From Paramagnetospirillum kuznetsovii (GTDB lineage Bacteria; Pseudomonadota; Alphaproteobacteria; Rhodospirillales; Magnetospirillaceae), in assembly GCF_003284725.1 (NCBI RefSeq), contig NZ_PGTO01000007.1, forward strand, positions 62,001 to 126,000: a stretch of DNA of 64,000 nt. Reading direction: 5' to 3'. The position numbers and the translations under genes were made by a program. Numbering within the stretch: position 1 is the stretch's first letter; each line of letters begins with the position of its first letter. The notes beneath the pieces are model-generated. The model ran no database searches. It saw nothing but the letters and a program-made list of their open reading frames with translations, and was not told the origin of the DNA. Positions 26,636-34,896 of this stretch are shown here, one piece after another.

Positions 26636-27728
26636 GGACGGCCGGATTGCCGCACTCTGCCGCTCCACCCAGCATTGCTACCAGACAGGCGACGATCTTA
26701 CTCCCGGCATCGCCATCTCCGAATGGATTTGGACTGGCGACCGGAGCCTCGCATGCCCAGTCCAGAGAACCCGCGATCGCGTCACTGTCGCATCCTACCA
26801 CCCGAGTGGCGCCGCATTCCTGCAGCTCAGGCCAAGCGGTTTCCGATGACAGAGTGAGCGACCGGTGCCCTAGGTAATAGGCCTCCTTCGGCAATCCACC
26901 TGAATCGCTCAGCACCACCGTTGCCGCCGATAGTGCCCCCAGGGTCTCCAGATAGGACAGGGGCTCAACCACCACCACATTGGTGGGCCAAGTCAGTCCG
27001 TGGGCTTTTACCGCAGCCAGCGTTCTTGGATGCTGCGGCAGGAGTACGGCCAAGGGTATCGCCCTCAAGGCCCGCATCAGCTTTGCCATGCGCAGGGGGT
27101 CGTCTACATTTTGGGGCCGGTGCACCGTGCAAAGGGCAAAGGGCCTGTCCATGGCAGGAGCGATGGCGGATTTGGCATGCATCCGAACCGCATCCAGCAT
27201 CACATCCCCGACGACGTGAACCCCCCGAACCAGACCTTCTGCGGCCAAATTACGCCGCGACACCTCTGAAGGCGCCAGCAACAGGTCCGCTACATGATCG
27301 ACCACCACACGGTTGATCTCTTCTGGATGGCTCCTGTCGAACATTCTTGGTCCGGCCTCCACATGCACTACCGGAATGCATAGTTTGGCGGCTGCGAGGG
27401 CGCCTGCCAGAGTGGAGTTGGTATCACCATATAGCAAGACCGCATCAGGGCGGCGCTCAGCGAACTGCTGTTCCAGGGCAGGCAGCATGGCCCCTGTCAT
27501 GGCTCCGTGGGTTCCGCCGCTTATTCCCAGATTGGCCACCGGGACGGGAATTCCCAGTTCCCGAAAAAAGACGCCGCTCATTCGGTCATCGAAATGCTGT
27601 CCTGTGTGGATAATCTCCTCGCCGAGTGGCTCCATGCCGGTCTCATTCCAGTGGGCGATAGCGCTCGACACCGCTGCCGCCTTGATCAATTGCGGTCGAG
27701 CGCCAACCACGGTGCAGATCCGCTTCAT
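26610..27728 (-). CDS. wecB: UDP-N-acetylglucosamine 2-epimerase
   Basis: This 372-residue protein is of normal length for the non-hydrolysing family. MKRICTVVGARPQLIKAA, IIHTGQHFDDRMS, VLLYGDTNSTLAGALAA, HVEAGPRMFDRSHPEEINR and VLSDSGGLPKEAYYLG cover all the classical blocks. The enzyme interconverts UDP-GlcNAc and UDP-ManNAc, or the matching diamino-uronate forms (WbpI-like). Part of the usual HVEAGLRS block is changed to HVEAGPRM. Its ATG overlaps the stop of the GT2 gene by 4 nt. It ends the long minus-strand run and overlaps the plus-strand SGNH gene tail. Confidence 0.9.
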   Translation of the reverse strand: MKRICTVVGARPQLIKAAAVSSAIAHWNETGMEPLGEEIIHTGQHFDDRMSGVFFRELGIPVPVANLGISGGTHGAMTGAMLPALEQQFAERRPDAVLLYGDTNSTLAGALAAAKLCIPVVHVEAGPRMFDRSHPEEINRVVVDHVADLLLAPSEVSRRNLAAEGLVRGVHVVGDVMLDAVRMHAKSAIAPAMDRPFALCTVHRPQNVDDPLRMAKLMRALRAIPLAVLLPQHPRTLAAVKAHGLTWPTNVVVVEPLSYLETLGALSAATVVLSDSGGLPKEAYYLGHRSLTLSSETAWPELQECGATRVVGCDSDAIAGSLDWACEAPVASPNPFGDGDAGSKIVACLVAMLGGAAECGNPAVPSDGRTSS

Positions 27729-28603
27729 GATGAATTTCGATCAGAGCGGGCGTTGATCTGGCTCGTCTGGTCCGCCAATAATCCCAAGGAGAACACCACC
27801 ACCCCGGCAACCGCCGCGACCGCCGCCGCCAACAAGGCTGTTCCGCTACCGGTCCATAATCCGACCACCCCACAAAGAGCGCCGAATATCAGCGTCAGAC
27901 AGCTCAACAGAAGGAACAGCTTCAGAGGATTGTAGTAGGTGATCGCGGAGACAATATACTGCATTGTCCGCAAAGAATCTCGAAGCAGTCGAACCTTGGT
28001 GGCTCCGATCCGGTGGTGATACTCGATCTCCACGTAGAGAACCGTCCGCTTCCGCAGCATGTAAGCCAAGGTCGAGGACGTCGTGAAACTGAAGCTATCC
28101 GAAAGATTTGGAAAGAACGGTGAAATCCCGTCCCTTGAGAAAACCCGAAGTCCTGAATTCGGGTCCGGAATTGACCTCCCCGCGGTGAATTCCACCAGAC
28201 CCTTCAAAATAGCGCGCAGCGGCGCCTTGATGGCGCTTTCGCGATACCGCTCTCCGGTTCGGGCGCCAACCACCATATCCCACCCCTCCCGATAACGACT
28301 CACCAGATTGGGAATCTGGGTGATCGGATAGGTTCCGTCGGCATCCGTAATGACAATGGTGTCATGCTTGGCGGCGGCAACCCCACGCTTAAGGGAAAAG
28401 CCATAGCCAAGATTCTCGAGGTTCCGCAGCACCATCGCCCCGGCGTCCATCGCGAGCGCGCCTGTGCCGTCGGTGGAGCCATCATCAACCACAATGATCT
28501 CCACGTCGGAAAAATCCGCCTGCGCCAAAGTCGAGCGGATCGAAGTCACTGTGTCATGGATGGCGTCCCGTTCATTAAACGCCGGAATAATGACGCTGAT
28601 CAC
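27725..28603 (-). CDS. GT2 glycosyltransferase with C-terminal TM helices
   Basis: This protein of about 292 residues begins with SVIIPAFNERDAIHDTV and has VDDGSTDGT and TDADGTYPI as the GT-A nucleotide-binding elements. Two C-terminal membrane helices follow (about 230-280). This matches polyprenyl-phosphate sugar transferases such as GtrB/DPM1, which make undecaprenyl-P-sugar donors for GT-C enzymes. The start is a GTG; 28603 forms a GTGA overlap with the radical SAM stop, and 28606 is an alternative GTG. It is clearly related to the GT2 at 42507-43439 (shared TDADGTYP and IPDxNSGxR). Confidence 0.88.
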   Translation of the reverse strand: MISVIIPAFNERDAIHDTVTSIRSTLAQADFSDVEIIVVDDGSTDGTGALAMDAGAMVLRNLENLGYGFSLKRGVAAAKHDTIVITDADGTYPITQIPNLVSRYREGWDMVVGARTGERYRESAIKAPLRAILKGLVEFTAGRSIPDPNSGLRVFSRDGISPFFPNLSDSFSFTTSSTLAYMLRKRTVLYVEIEYHHRIGATKVRLLRDSLRTMQYIVSAITYYNPLKLFLLLSCLTLIFGALCGVVGLWTGSGTALLAAAVAAVAGVVVFSLGLLADQTSQINARSDRNSS

Positions 28604-30168
28604 CACTCTACCTCTTCAATGCCTGGGTCCGCCATGATCGCTGCGACCGACTTGTGGACAACTGGATAGCTGGCTGGCCGGGGAGGGTTAGCCTGATAAT
28701 TCCAAACCGGCCAGCGGTCGCGGGCATAATAAACGGATGCTAACGCCTTGCCGACGGACGGCATGAAGAAAAAATTCAAGGCATAGTACAAATCCCAGAA
28801 GAACTCCCCGGTCCGCACGCCCCTGACGATACGTCGAAAGATGAAGCCTGGATTTTGAAGAATGCACTTTCTATAGGCAATGTCCAAGTATTTTTTAATA
28901 GCATCGGAAGACAGGTGCCGATGAACAAACAAATTCTTATCTGTATAAATAAAATACTCATCCCAGTCATATGACTTTACGAGCCCATCCGAAACATAAT
29001 CATCGAACATTTTTGTTCCAGGAAAGGCTATGGATAGGCCGAATTTCATCATATCTACGGGAATTTGGCGGGCGAAATCGATAGTTTCTCGCATGGTCTG
29101 CTCGGTATCGGGAGACAGGCCCAGCAGAAAAAAACCATTGGTGTCGATCCCAGCCCGCCGTGCCATGGTCACGGCGGCTTTGCCTTGCTCGATCGAGGCC
29201 CGGCCGCCCTTGCCGAATTGGGCCAGAACCTCATTGTTACCAGATTCAAACCCGAAGGACACACGGTAGCAGCCCGCCCGGCGCATGATGCGAAACAGAT
29301 CCTCGTCGGCGCTTTCCACCCGGATACCGTTGGTACAGGTCCAGGCCATATCGACGCCGGTCGCAATGATCGCCTCGCACACCGCCCGCGCCCATTTCTG
29401 GTCGGAGGTGAAAATATCATCGGCCAGCATGAATTCGCGAAAGCCGAGGTCATGCATGTGCTTGACTTCGGCGGCGCAGCGTTCGGGGCTCTTCTTGCGA
29501 TACCCCTTGGCCATCGTGATCTTGGAGGCGCAGAAATCACAGGTAAAAACACAACCGCGCGAGAACTCCGCCATGGTAACAGGCGGACAGCGCGCCAATA
29601 GCCGTGACATTCGCCGATAGTCCTCTACCGGATAGAGATCCCAGGCCGGCATGGGCAGGGTGTCCAAATCGCCGATGGGTGGTGGCCGTGGTGTTATACA
29701 AACCCTGTCGCCTTGGCGAAAGCACAGGCCAGGGATGTCTTCGAGACGGCTGCCGTCGCAATAATCGGCGAAGGATAGATCGGCCTCGCCGACAAAAACA
29801 GCGTCGCAACGTGTCTCCATAATGGTCTCGAACGGCATAGCCGAGGGATGGGCGCCACCCGCCACAACGCGGGTTCCGGGCGCGAGATCCTTGATCAGCA
29901 CTGACATGTCGCGCAACTGGTTCATCAAGGCCGTGGTGGCGGTAATTCCAACGATCTCGGGCCGGAAGGACTCGAGCCGCTGCTGCACCGCGCGATGATC
30001 GTACACCCGCCAAGACAGATCCAGAATTTGGACCTCATGGCCACGATTGCGTGCCGTCGCGGCAATTGTCGCCAACCCAAGAGTCGGATGAATGGGATTG
30101 ACGATGGACGCTTTCGCCCCGCCATAGCTCAACGTGTAGGAGGGATTGATCAGTAGAACGCGCGCCAT
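28600..30168 (-). CDS. B12-binding domain radical SAM protein
   Basis: This 522-residue protein has an N-terminal B12-type domain (RVLLINPSYTLSYG, then HPTLGLATIAA and VVAGGAHPSAMP). The cluster motif CVFTCDFC is at 206-213. LPMPAWDLYP between the domains is typical of the group. Possible roles are methylation or rearrangement of a sugar or lipid carrier. ATG 30168 was chosen because the upstream ATGs (30183, 30198) lead into sequence without family character; no ribosome site is convincing. It is coupled to the following GT2 and follows the membrane protein by 58 bases. Confidence 0.85.
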   Translation of the reverse strand: MARVLLINPSYTLSYGGAKASIVNPIHPTLGLATIAATARNRGHEVQILDLSWRVYDHRAVQQRLESFRPEIVGITATTALMNQLRDMSVLIKDLAPGTRVVAGGAHPSAMPFETIMETRCDAVFVGEADLSFADYCDGSRLEDIPGLCFRQGDRVCITPRPPPIGDLDTLPMPAWDLYPVEDYRRMSRLLARCPPVTMAEFSRGCVFTCDFCASKITMAKGYRKKSPERCAAEVKHMHDLGFREFMLADDIFTSDQKWARAVCEAIIATGVDMAWTCTNGIRVESADEDLFRIMRRAGCYRVSFGFESGNNEVLAQFGKGGRASIEQGKAAVTMARRAGIDTNGFFLLGLSPDTEQTMRETIDFARQIPVDMMKFGLSIAFPGTKMFDDYVSDGLVKSYDWDEYFIYTDKNLFVHRHLSSDAIKKYLDIAYRKCILQNPGFIFRRIVRGVRTGEFFWDLYYALNFFFMPSVGKALASVYYARDRWPVWNYQANPPRPASYPVVHKSVAAIMADPGIEEVEW

Positions 30169-30226
30169 CGCTGGATATGCCATGCCTGTGACTGCCACGG
30201 ACCATGACGGCTAGCCAAGCCACCCG

Positions 30227-32002
30227 TCAAGCGTCTTTGAGCTCTTGGCATGCCCAGCCGGGAAGCAGAATAGGCACCGTCAGCAACGCCGCCATGGGTG
30301 CTGCGCAAACGATCATCAGGCGACCCAACGGAATTTGCCCATAACATACGGCAAGGCTGTAAGCCAAAGCCACCGCCACCAGCCCAACCAAGCCGGACAT
30401 ATCCTCCGGGATGGCGCGGCGACGGGCACGAATGGTGATCGCCGCGCCACAGACGAAGCCGGCCGACATAAGAATTGCTAGCGGGAACGAAAAGAGGCGA
30501 TCAGCTGCTCCCATCGCGCTTGCGACGACATTGAACCCAGCCACTGAAACCAGAGGAACGTCATCTCTGGCTGGGGCGATTACCACCGTGCCCATGCCAA
30601 GATCTTGATGGTCGAGGGAAAAAGCGCGGAAAGCCGTAAACGTCTCGGGAATCCGTTCAAACGGTAAGAACCCCTGTGGGGCGAAACGAAGATTGGTCAA
30701 GACCTGGATCGCGAGGCCGAGGGGATTATGGAGACGTGCCTGACGTCCGATCTCGCCTAGCTGGCGATCCAGCCAGCGCCACTCGAAATCATCCTGAATA
30801 GGAACGACATTGCCGATTGTCCGGTTCAAGGGCGACGTCTCATTCAGCGCGCCAACGAAAAGACGGTGCCGAGATGAATCCGTCGGTTCGATCCGCCGTT
30901 CAGCGCGACCAAACCGCCGCGCTTCCTCCAAGGCGATGTCCAGCAGCGAATCCGTCGCCTCGGCGATGACGCTATAACGATCCTGGGCAGTACGCGCGGT
31001 GACAAAAGCTGTGCGGTACGGTTCGGCGCGGGCAAGCAAGGCATCCCGCAACACCGGCACTGTGGTTGGCGTATCGGCCCTTAGAATCAGCATGGCATTG
31101 GCCGAAGCACCGAAGCCACCGAAATTTTCCAAGGCGAAATAGTCCAGAACCCTGGCGTTAACCGCGGCAATTCCCAGCAATGCCGCCATCAGCGGCGCGA
31201 TCAAATAGACCGTAACCCGTCGCCAGAGCCAGGGCCGTAGGAGCAGAAGTACCGGGACAAAAGCCAACAATGCAATGCCAACGGGCCGGATGGCGACCGC
31301 CAAAGCCAGTAAGAGCGCCAATACCACCAATCGGAACGGACGCGGATCGCGCATGATTCCGAACTTAACGCACAGCGCTGCAGTGAACAGAACATAGAAG
31401 GGGTAGTCGGCCAACAGGTAGAGGGAACGGTTCAGCAGCGGCCAATTGAACAGCAGGAACAGCCCGACCAGGACGCTGGCCAGCGCATTGCGGACCAAGC
31501 GCTGATAGGATTCGGCGAACAGAACCGTCACAGCCAGCCCGGCCGCTAGCTGCGGCAGATGAAGCGCCTGCGGGGATTCGGTCGTGATGGCGATCAATCG
31601 AAGCAAGAGCGGATAGAGCAACGTCCGATAGACAGCGAAACCAAGATAGGTTCCTGTGTCTGGGGCGACCCAGGGCAAGCCTGGGATCACCCTCGTGGTC
31701 AAGACCCACACATAGAGCGCCGGAATGCTCAAGAGAGCGGAAACCCGCCAGTCTCCATTCAGCCAACGCCAAGCCGTCACCAGGCAAGGTGCCAGGGACG
31801 CGATGGCATTTCGTCGAGCCATGTCGGACAGCCAAGCAATGAGGGATAATAAGACGCAGGTGGCGGCAATACGTCCTCCCCCCCCTGTACCCAGCCCCAG
31901 GGCTTCCTCGACTGGCCAAAACGTCGAGGCAACGAACAGCACGGCCGCCAGAGCGGCCAATCCGACCGCTCCCGCCAGGAAGCCACGGTCATGGAAACTC
32001 AT
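30227..32002 (-). CDS. Polytopic membrane protein, probable GT-C-like glycosyltransferase
   Basis: This 591-residue protein has about 11 hydrophobic helices. An extramembrane loop (roughly residues 280-460) sits before the last helices. The segment PDTGTYLGFAVYRTLLYPLLL corresponds to YDSATYVGFGDSRPFGYALLL in the fused protein at 37246-40002, so the two share a membrane domain. GT-C enzymes use polyprenyl-phosphate sugars in the periplasm, and the acidic residue in this first loop could be the catalytic Asp; that is inference. Its ATG overlaps the GMC oxidoreductase stop by 4 nt. An eight-G run lies near the start (31878-31885). Confidence 0.65.
   Translation of the reverse strand: MSFHDRGFLAGAVGLAALAAVLFVASTFWPVEEALGLGTGGGGRIAATCVLLSLIAWLSDMARRNAIASLAPCLVTAWRWLNGDWRVSALLSIPALYVWVLTTRVIPGLPWVAPDTGTYLGFAVYRTLLYPLLLRLIAITTESPQALHLPQLAAGLAVTVLFAESYQRLVRNALASVLVGLFLLFNWPLLNRSLYLLADYPFYVLFTAALCVKFGIMRDPRPFRLVVLALLLALAVAIRPVGIALLAFVPVLLLLRPWLWRRVTVYLIAPLMAALLGIAAVNARVLDYFALENFGGFGASANAMLILRADTPTTVPVLRDALLARAEPYRTAFVTARTAQDRYSVIAEATDSLLDIALEEARRFGRAERRIEPTDSSRHRLFVGALNETSPLNRTIGNVVPIQDDFEWRWLDRQLGEIGRQARLHNPLGLAIQVLTNLRFAPQGFLPFERIPETFTAFRAFSLDHQDLGMGTVVIAPARDDVPLVSVAGFNVVASAMGAADRLFSFPLAILMSAGFVCGAAITIRARRRAIPEDMSGLVGLVAVALAYSLAVCYGQIPLGRLMIVCAAPMAALLTVPILLPGWACQELKDA
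31878..31885 (-). repeat. Eight-base homopolymer (G on coding strand)
   Basis: Eight consecutive C on the plus strand give a G run encoding a Gly-rich turn near residue 40 of the membrane protein. It is a possible slippage site close to the 5' end, where a shift would abolish the product. Confidence 0.35.
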
Positions 32003-33585
32003 CGTGCCTCCAGAGCTAAATGCCGACCGATACGGTCGGCATTGGCCATCATGGTCATGGTGTGGTGCTTGGCGGGCAGCGTATTGAAAATGGCGCCGTC
32101 AGCCAAGGTTACGCCGGGTGCACCGATCAATTCTCCGTGGATGGTGGTTGCGACGCCCATGGGCAGGGTTCCTCCATAATGGACCTCGGCACCTGGCTCG
32201 AAAACGCTGACCGAACCGGGCAGCAGCCAAGCGCCAAGGCGTCTCAAATGAGACGCCATCCGCTTTACGGCCATTTGTACGGCGGCTTTATGCTCTGTTG
32301 AAACGCCACCGCGAATCTCTAGGCTCGGGATTCCGTCGCTGCTGCGACGAAGTGATGCACTCGAACGGCTATAGGAACTCGGCAAATAGACCAAGGCCAA
32401 CAGCAGACCGGGAAGCAGCGCTCGCAACACGGATTTGGCTCCAAACCGAGACAGGGGCATCTGAGCCGCCAGATCCGGCGCCGCCATGCTCGCGCCATCA
32501 TAAAGCAGACCGAAAACGCTTTTCCCCGCCTCGCCGGGCAGCGCAAGGCGAAAGGCCAACTGTGCCATGCCGAATCCTTTCGCCGGAATCGGTTGTCCCA
32601 ATCGCCGTGGAATCAGCAAACCGGCAGCAAAGGCCGGCGCGTTGAGAACTGGCACCGGCACATCGAATTTTTGGAGAAGGTCAAGTGCCAGCCTGGTGCT
32701 CGCCAAGGTGCCCGCTGCCAGAATCACTCTGCGGGCACGCAGCTGTCGTTCCTCTCCCAAGGCCGTCCGACCGGTAACGATAACGGAACCATCTTCGTCA
32801 CGGCGCAGGCGCAGGATCATCAGGCCCGACAGCACCGTTACATTGGGCAAGCTCCGCAATTGCGCAAGATCGTCGGCGCTGTTGTAAATGGCCCCGACCC
32901 CACAGCCCCACATACACCCCATATCCTCAAGACAGGCGCCCCGGTCCTCCCTTGGGCGGGTTAACACCGCGTTGCGTGATCGGCCGAGCAGGAAGCCAGG
33001 CATGCCGCCACGTCTGTCGTACCGCTCCAGCAACAGCGCCGAGGAGGGGGGCAGGGATAAGGGCGGTTCCAGCTCGACATCCAACCCGTGAATCGGGGCC
33101 ATGTCGTCGAAAAGCGAGCCGCTGACCCCGACCCGTTTGACCACGCGGCGGTAGGATGGCAGCAGGTCGGCCAAACTGATCGGCCAATCGGCCAAATCCT
33201 CCTGATCGAATAGGCTGGCGGCGGCCCCCCAGACATTGGACAGCCCACCTTGGGCCATGGTTCCGACCACCTGGAAATCCACGGACGCAATAGCGTTGCC
33301 ATCATGATAGCCCTCTAGGAAGGCGGCATCGGCGCAGCTGCGGAGTTTGGGCGAATAGCCTTTCATGTCGCGCAGGCCATCTAGCCTTTCTCCCAGCAGG
33401 TGCCGGAGATTACCCGGCGCGCCCTGACGCAAGGCCGATAAGCTGGGCCGATCCGGGGCTGGGCGGGCAAGGCGGGGCAAGACCCCATCAACCAAATGGA
33501 CGCTCAGGCCTGCTTCAGCCAGCGGCCAAGCCGCAGCGACACCGGATGGGCCAGAGCCAATCACCAGCACGTCATGATCGCTCAT
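31999..33585 (-). CDS. GMC-type FAD oxidoreductase
   Basis: This 528-residue flavoprotein has the FAD Rossmann motif VLVIGSGPSGVAAAWPLAEAG from residue 6. GLSNVWGAAAS and VILAAGTLASTRLALDLL are typical GMC elements. The C-terminal FAD-binding block is GVTLADGAIFNTLPAKHHTMTMMANADRIG, with adjacent His residues. The family oxidises alcohols, including sugars. ATG 33585 overlaps the SDR stop by 4 nt (ATGA), and the gene end overlaps the next start likewise. This lets the enzyme act together with the SDR and membrane protein, perhaps in a two-step oxidation/reduction epimerisation. Confidence 0.85.
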   Translation of the reverse strand: MSDHDVLVIGSGPSGVAAAWPLAEAGLSVHLVDGVLPRLARPAPDRPSLSALRQGAPGNLRHLLGERLDGLRDMKGYSPKLRSCADAAFLEGYHDGNAIASVDFQVVGTMAQGGLSNVWGAAASLFDQEDLADWPISLADLLPSYRRVVKRVGVSGSLFDDMAPIHGLDVELEPPLSLPPSSALLLERYDRRGGMPGFLLGRSRNAVLTRPREDRGACLEDMGCMWGCGVGAIYNSADDLAQLRSLPNVTVLSGLMILRLRRDEDGSVIVTGRTALGEERQLRARRVILAAGTLASTRLALDLLQKFDVPVPVLNAPAFAAGLLIPRRLGQPIPAKGFGMAQLAFRLALPGEAGKSVFGLLYDGASMAAPDLAAQMPLSRFGAKSVLRALLPGLLLALVYLPSSYSRSSASLRRSSDGIPSLEIRGGVSTEHKAAVQMAVKRMASHLRRLGAWLLPGSVSVFEPGAEVHYGGTLPMGVATTIHGELIGAPGVTLADGAIFNTLPAKHHTMTMMANADRIGRHLALEAR

Positions 33586-34856
33586 GATTGTCCCTTTCGG
33601 CCAAAAGTCAGCCGGAAGGCCAGCAGCAGCGTCTCGACCAGCGCGACCCACGCGAGGCCCGCCAAGGCGCGTATTCGTCCTTCGCCATCAAAAGCATACG
33701 CAGACGTGCCATCAAAATTTCCGCCATCGGTGATAACCAAGGCCATTTGCAACCGGGATTTAAGCTCGCCATCCGCCCTCACCGGTTCCACTGCGCGCAG
33801 GAGCAAAGGCCAACGCAAGGCCACAATGGGAAGAGCGAGCGGAAGCCCGGCGCCATACCGTTCGACGCCGCGCACATAGATCTTCAACAATGAAGGCGAT
33901 GGGATACCGCCGCAGACCGCGCGCAGGATAGCGCGTCCCTCTTGCAGCAGGTTGCGCCGCCGCACGGTTCCTTCATCCCACAGCCGGTTGTCCGGGGCAA
34001 TCAGACGCAGTCCAATCTCGGCCAGGTCATCGGCGCATGATACCGTGGGCAGGCCCGCTAATCCCAGCAACCGCTCCTCATCCACGTGCAGTTCCAGCGG
34101 TAGTTGATTGAACATGTGGACCAGGGCCAGGATGGGCGACAACGGCAGGGGTAATACCCAGAGTCGCCTTCCGTGGAAAATCCGGCAGAGCAAACGCAGC
34201 CATTCTCCAAAAGAGATCGGCGTTGGCGCCGCCAAACCATAAACCCGGCGAGACAATCGGGGCGCCAAGGCTAGGCGAAGCAGACCATCGCATACCTCAT
34301 CGACATGAATGGGCTGGACACCCGTCCTGATGCCGACCATGGGCAGCAGCCGAACCATGCCGCTCAGCGCGACCATGGTTCCCCACTGCCCCTGGCGCGG
34401 TCCACCGTAAACCAGCCCAATCCGGGCGGAAATTTCACCGTCGGCGGTCAGGAGATGCCCGATGGCGGCCTTGATGCGACCGTAGCGGTTGAGGGCATCC
34501 ATCCGCTCCGAGACGCTGGAGCAGAACACGATCCGCCCGATCCCCGAACGACGCGCCGCGTCCAACAGGAGACCGGTCCCTACAACGTTCTCGTCGTCCG
34601 CCTCGGATCGCGCACTGGTCCACTGATGGGCCGCGTGGATCAGAGCTTTGATCGGTGAAAACCCGTCCGCCGCCGCCAATGCCGCAACCGGAACCGGGGA
34701 TTCTAAATCCCAACGGAACCAGCGAAGCCCGTGAGTGGCAGGTGGCGGGGGTCTCCGCCCGAGGGCGGTTACCGTCAGACCGAGGGCGAGAGCGCTGGCA
34801 AGAAGTCGGCGTCCGATATAGCCTTCATATCCGGTGATGACGATATGGTCTGTCAT
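33582..34856 (-). CDS. NAD-dependent epimerase/dehydratase with C-terminal extension
   Basis: This 424-residue protein is an extended SDR: TGYEGYIG at about 8-15 binds NAD and YGRIK is the YxxxK catalytic motif. The SDR core ends near residue 280. A further 140 residues include two hydrophobic stretches (LALPIVALRWPLLL and LAGLAWVALVETLLLAF), so the protein may be membrane-associated. The extension is not part of the standard epimerase family. It is the first of three genes joined by 4-nt overlaps and lies 40 bases after the large membrane protein. Confidence 0.8.
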   Translation of the reverse strand: MTDHIVITGYEGYIGRRLLASALALGLTVTALGRRPPPPATHGLRWFRWDLESPVPVAALAAADGFSPIKALIHAAHQWTSARSEADDENVVGTGLLLDAARRSGIGRIVFCSSVSERMDALNRYGRIKAAIGHLLTADGEISARIGLVYGGPRQGQWGTMVALSGMVRLLPMVGIRTGVQPIHVDEVCDGLLRLALAPRLSRRVYGLAAPTPISFGEWLRLLCRIFHGRRLWVLPLPLSPILALVHMFNQLPLELHVDEERLLGLAGLPTVSCADDLAEIGLRLIAPDNRLWDEGTVRRRNLLQEGRAILRAVCGGIPSPSLLKIYVRGVERYGAGLPLALPIVALRWPLLLRAVEPVRADGELKSRLQMALVITDGGNFDGTSAYAFDGEGRIRALAGLAWVALVETLLLAFRLTFGRKGQS

Positions 34857-34896
34857 GGCTCGTATCCCCCGTATTCGGAATCAGGATCGCTGCGCA

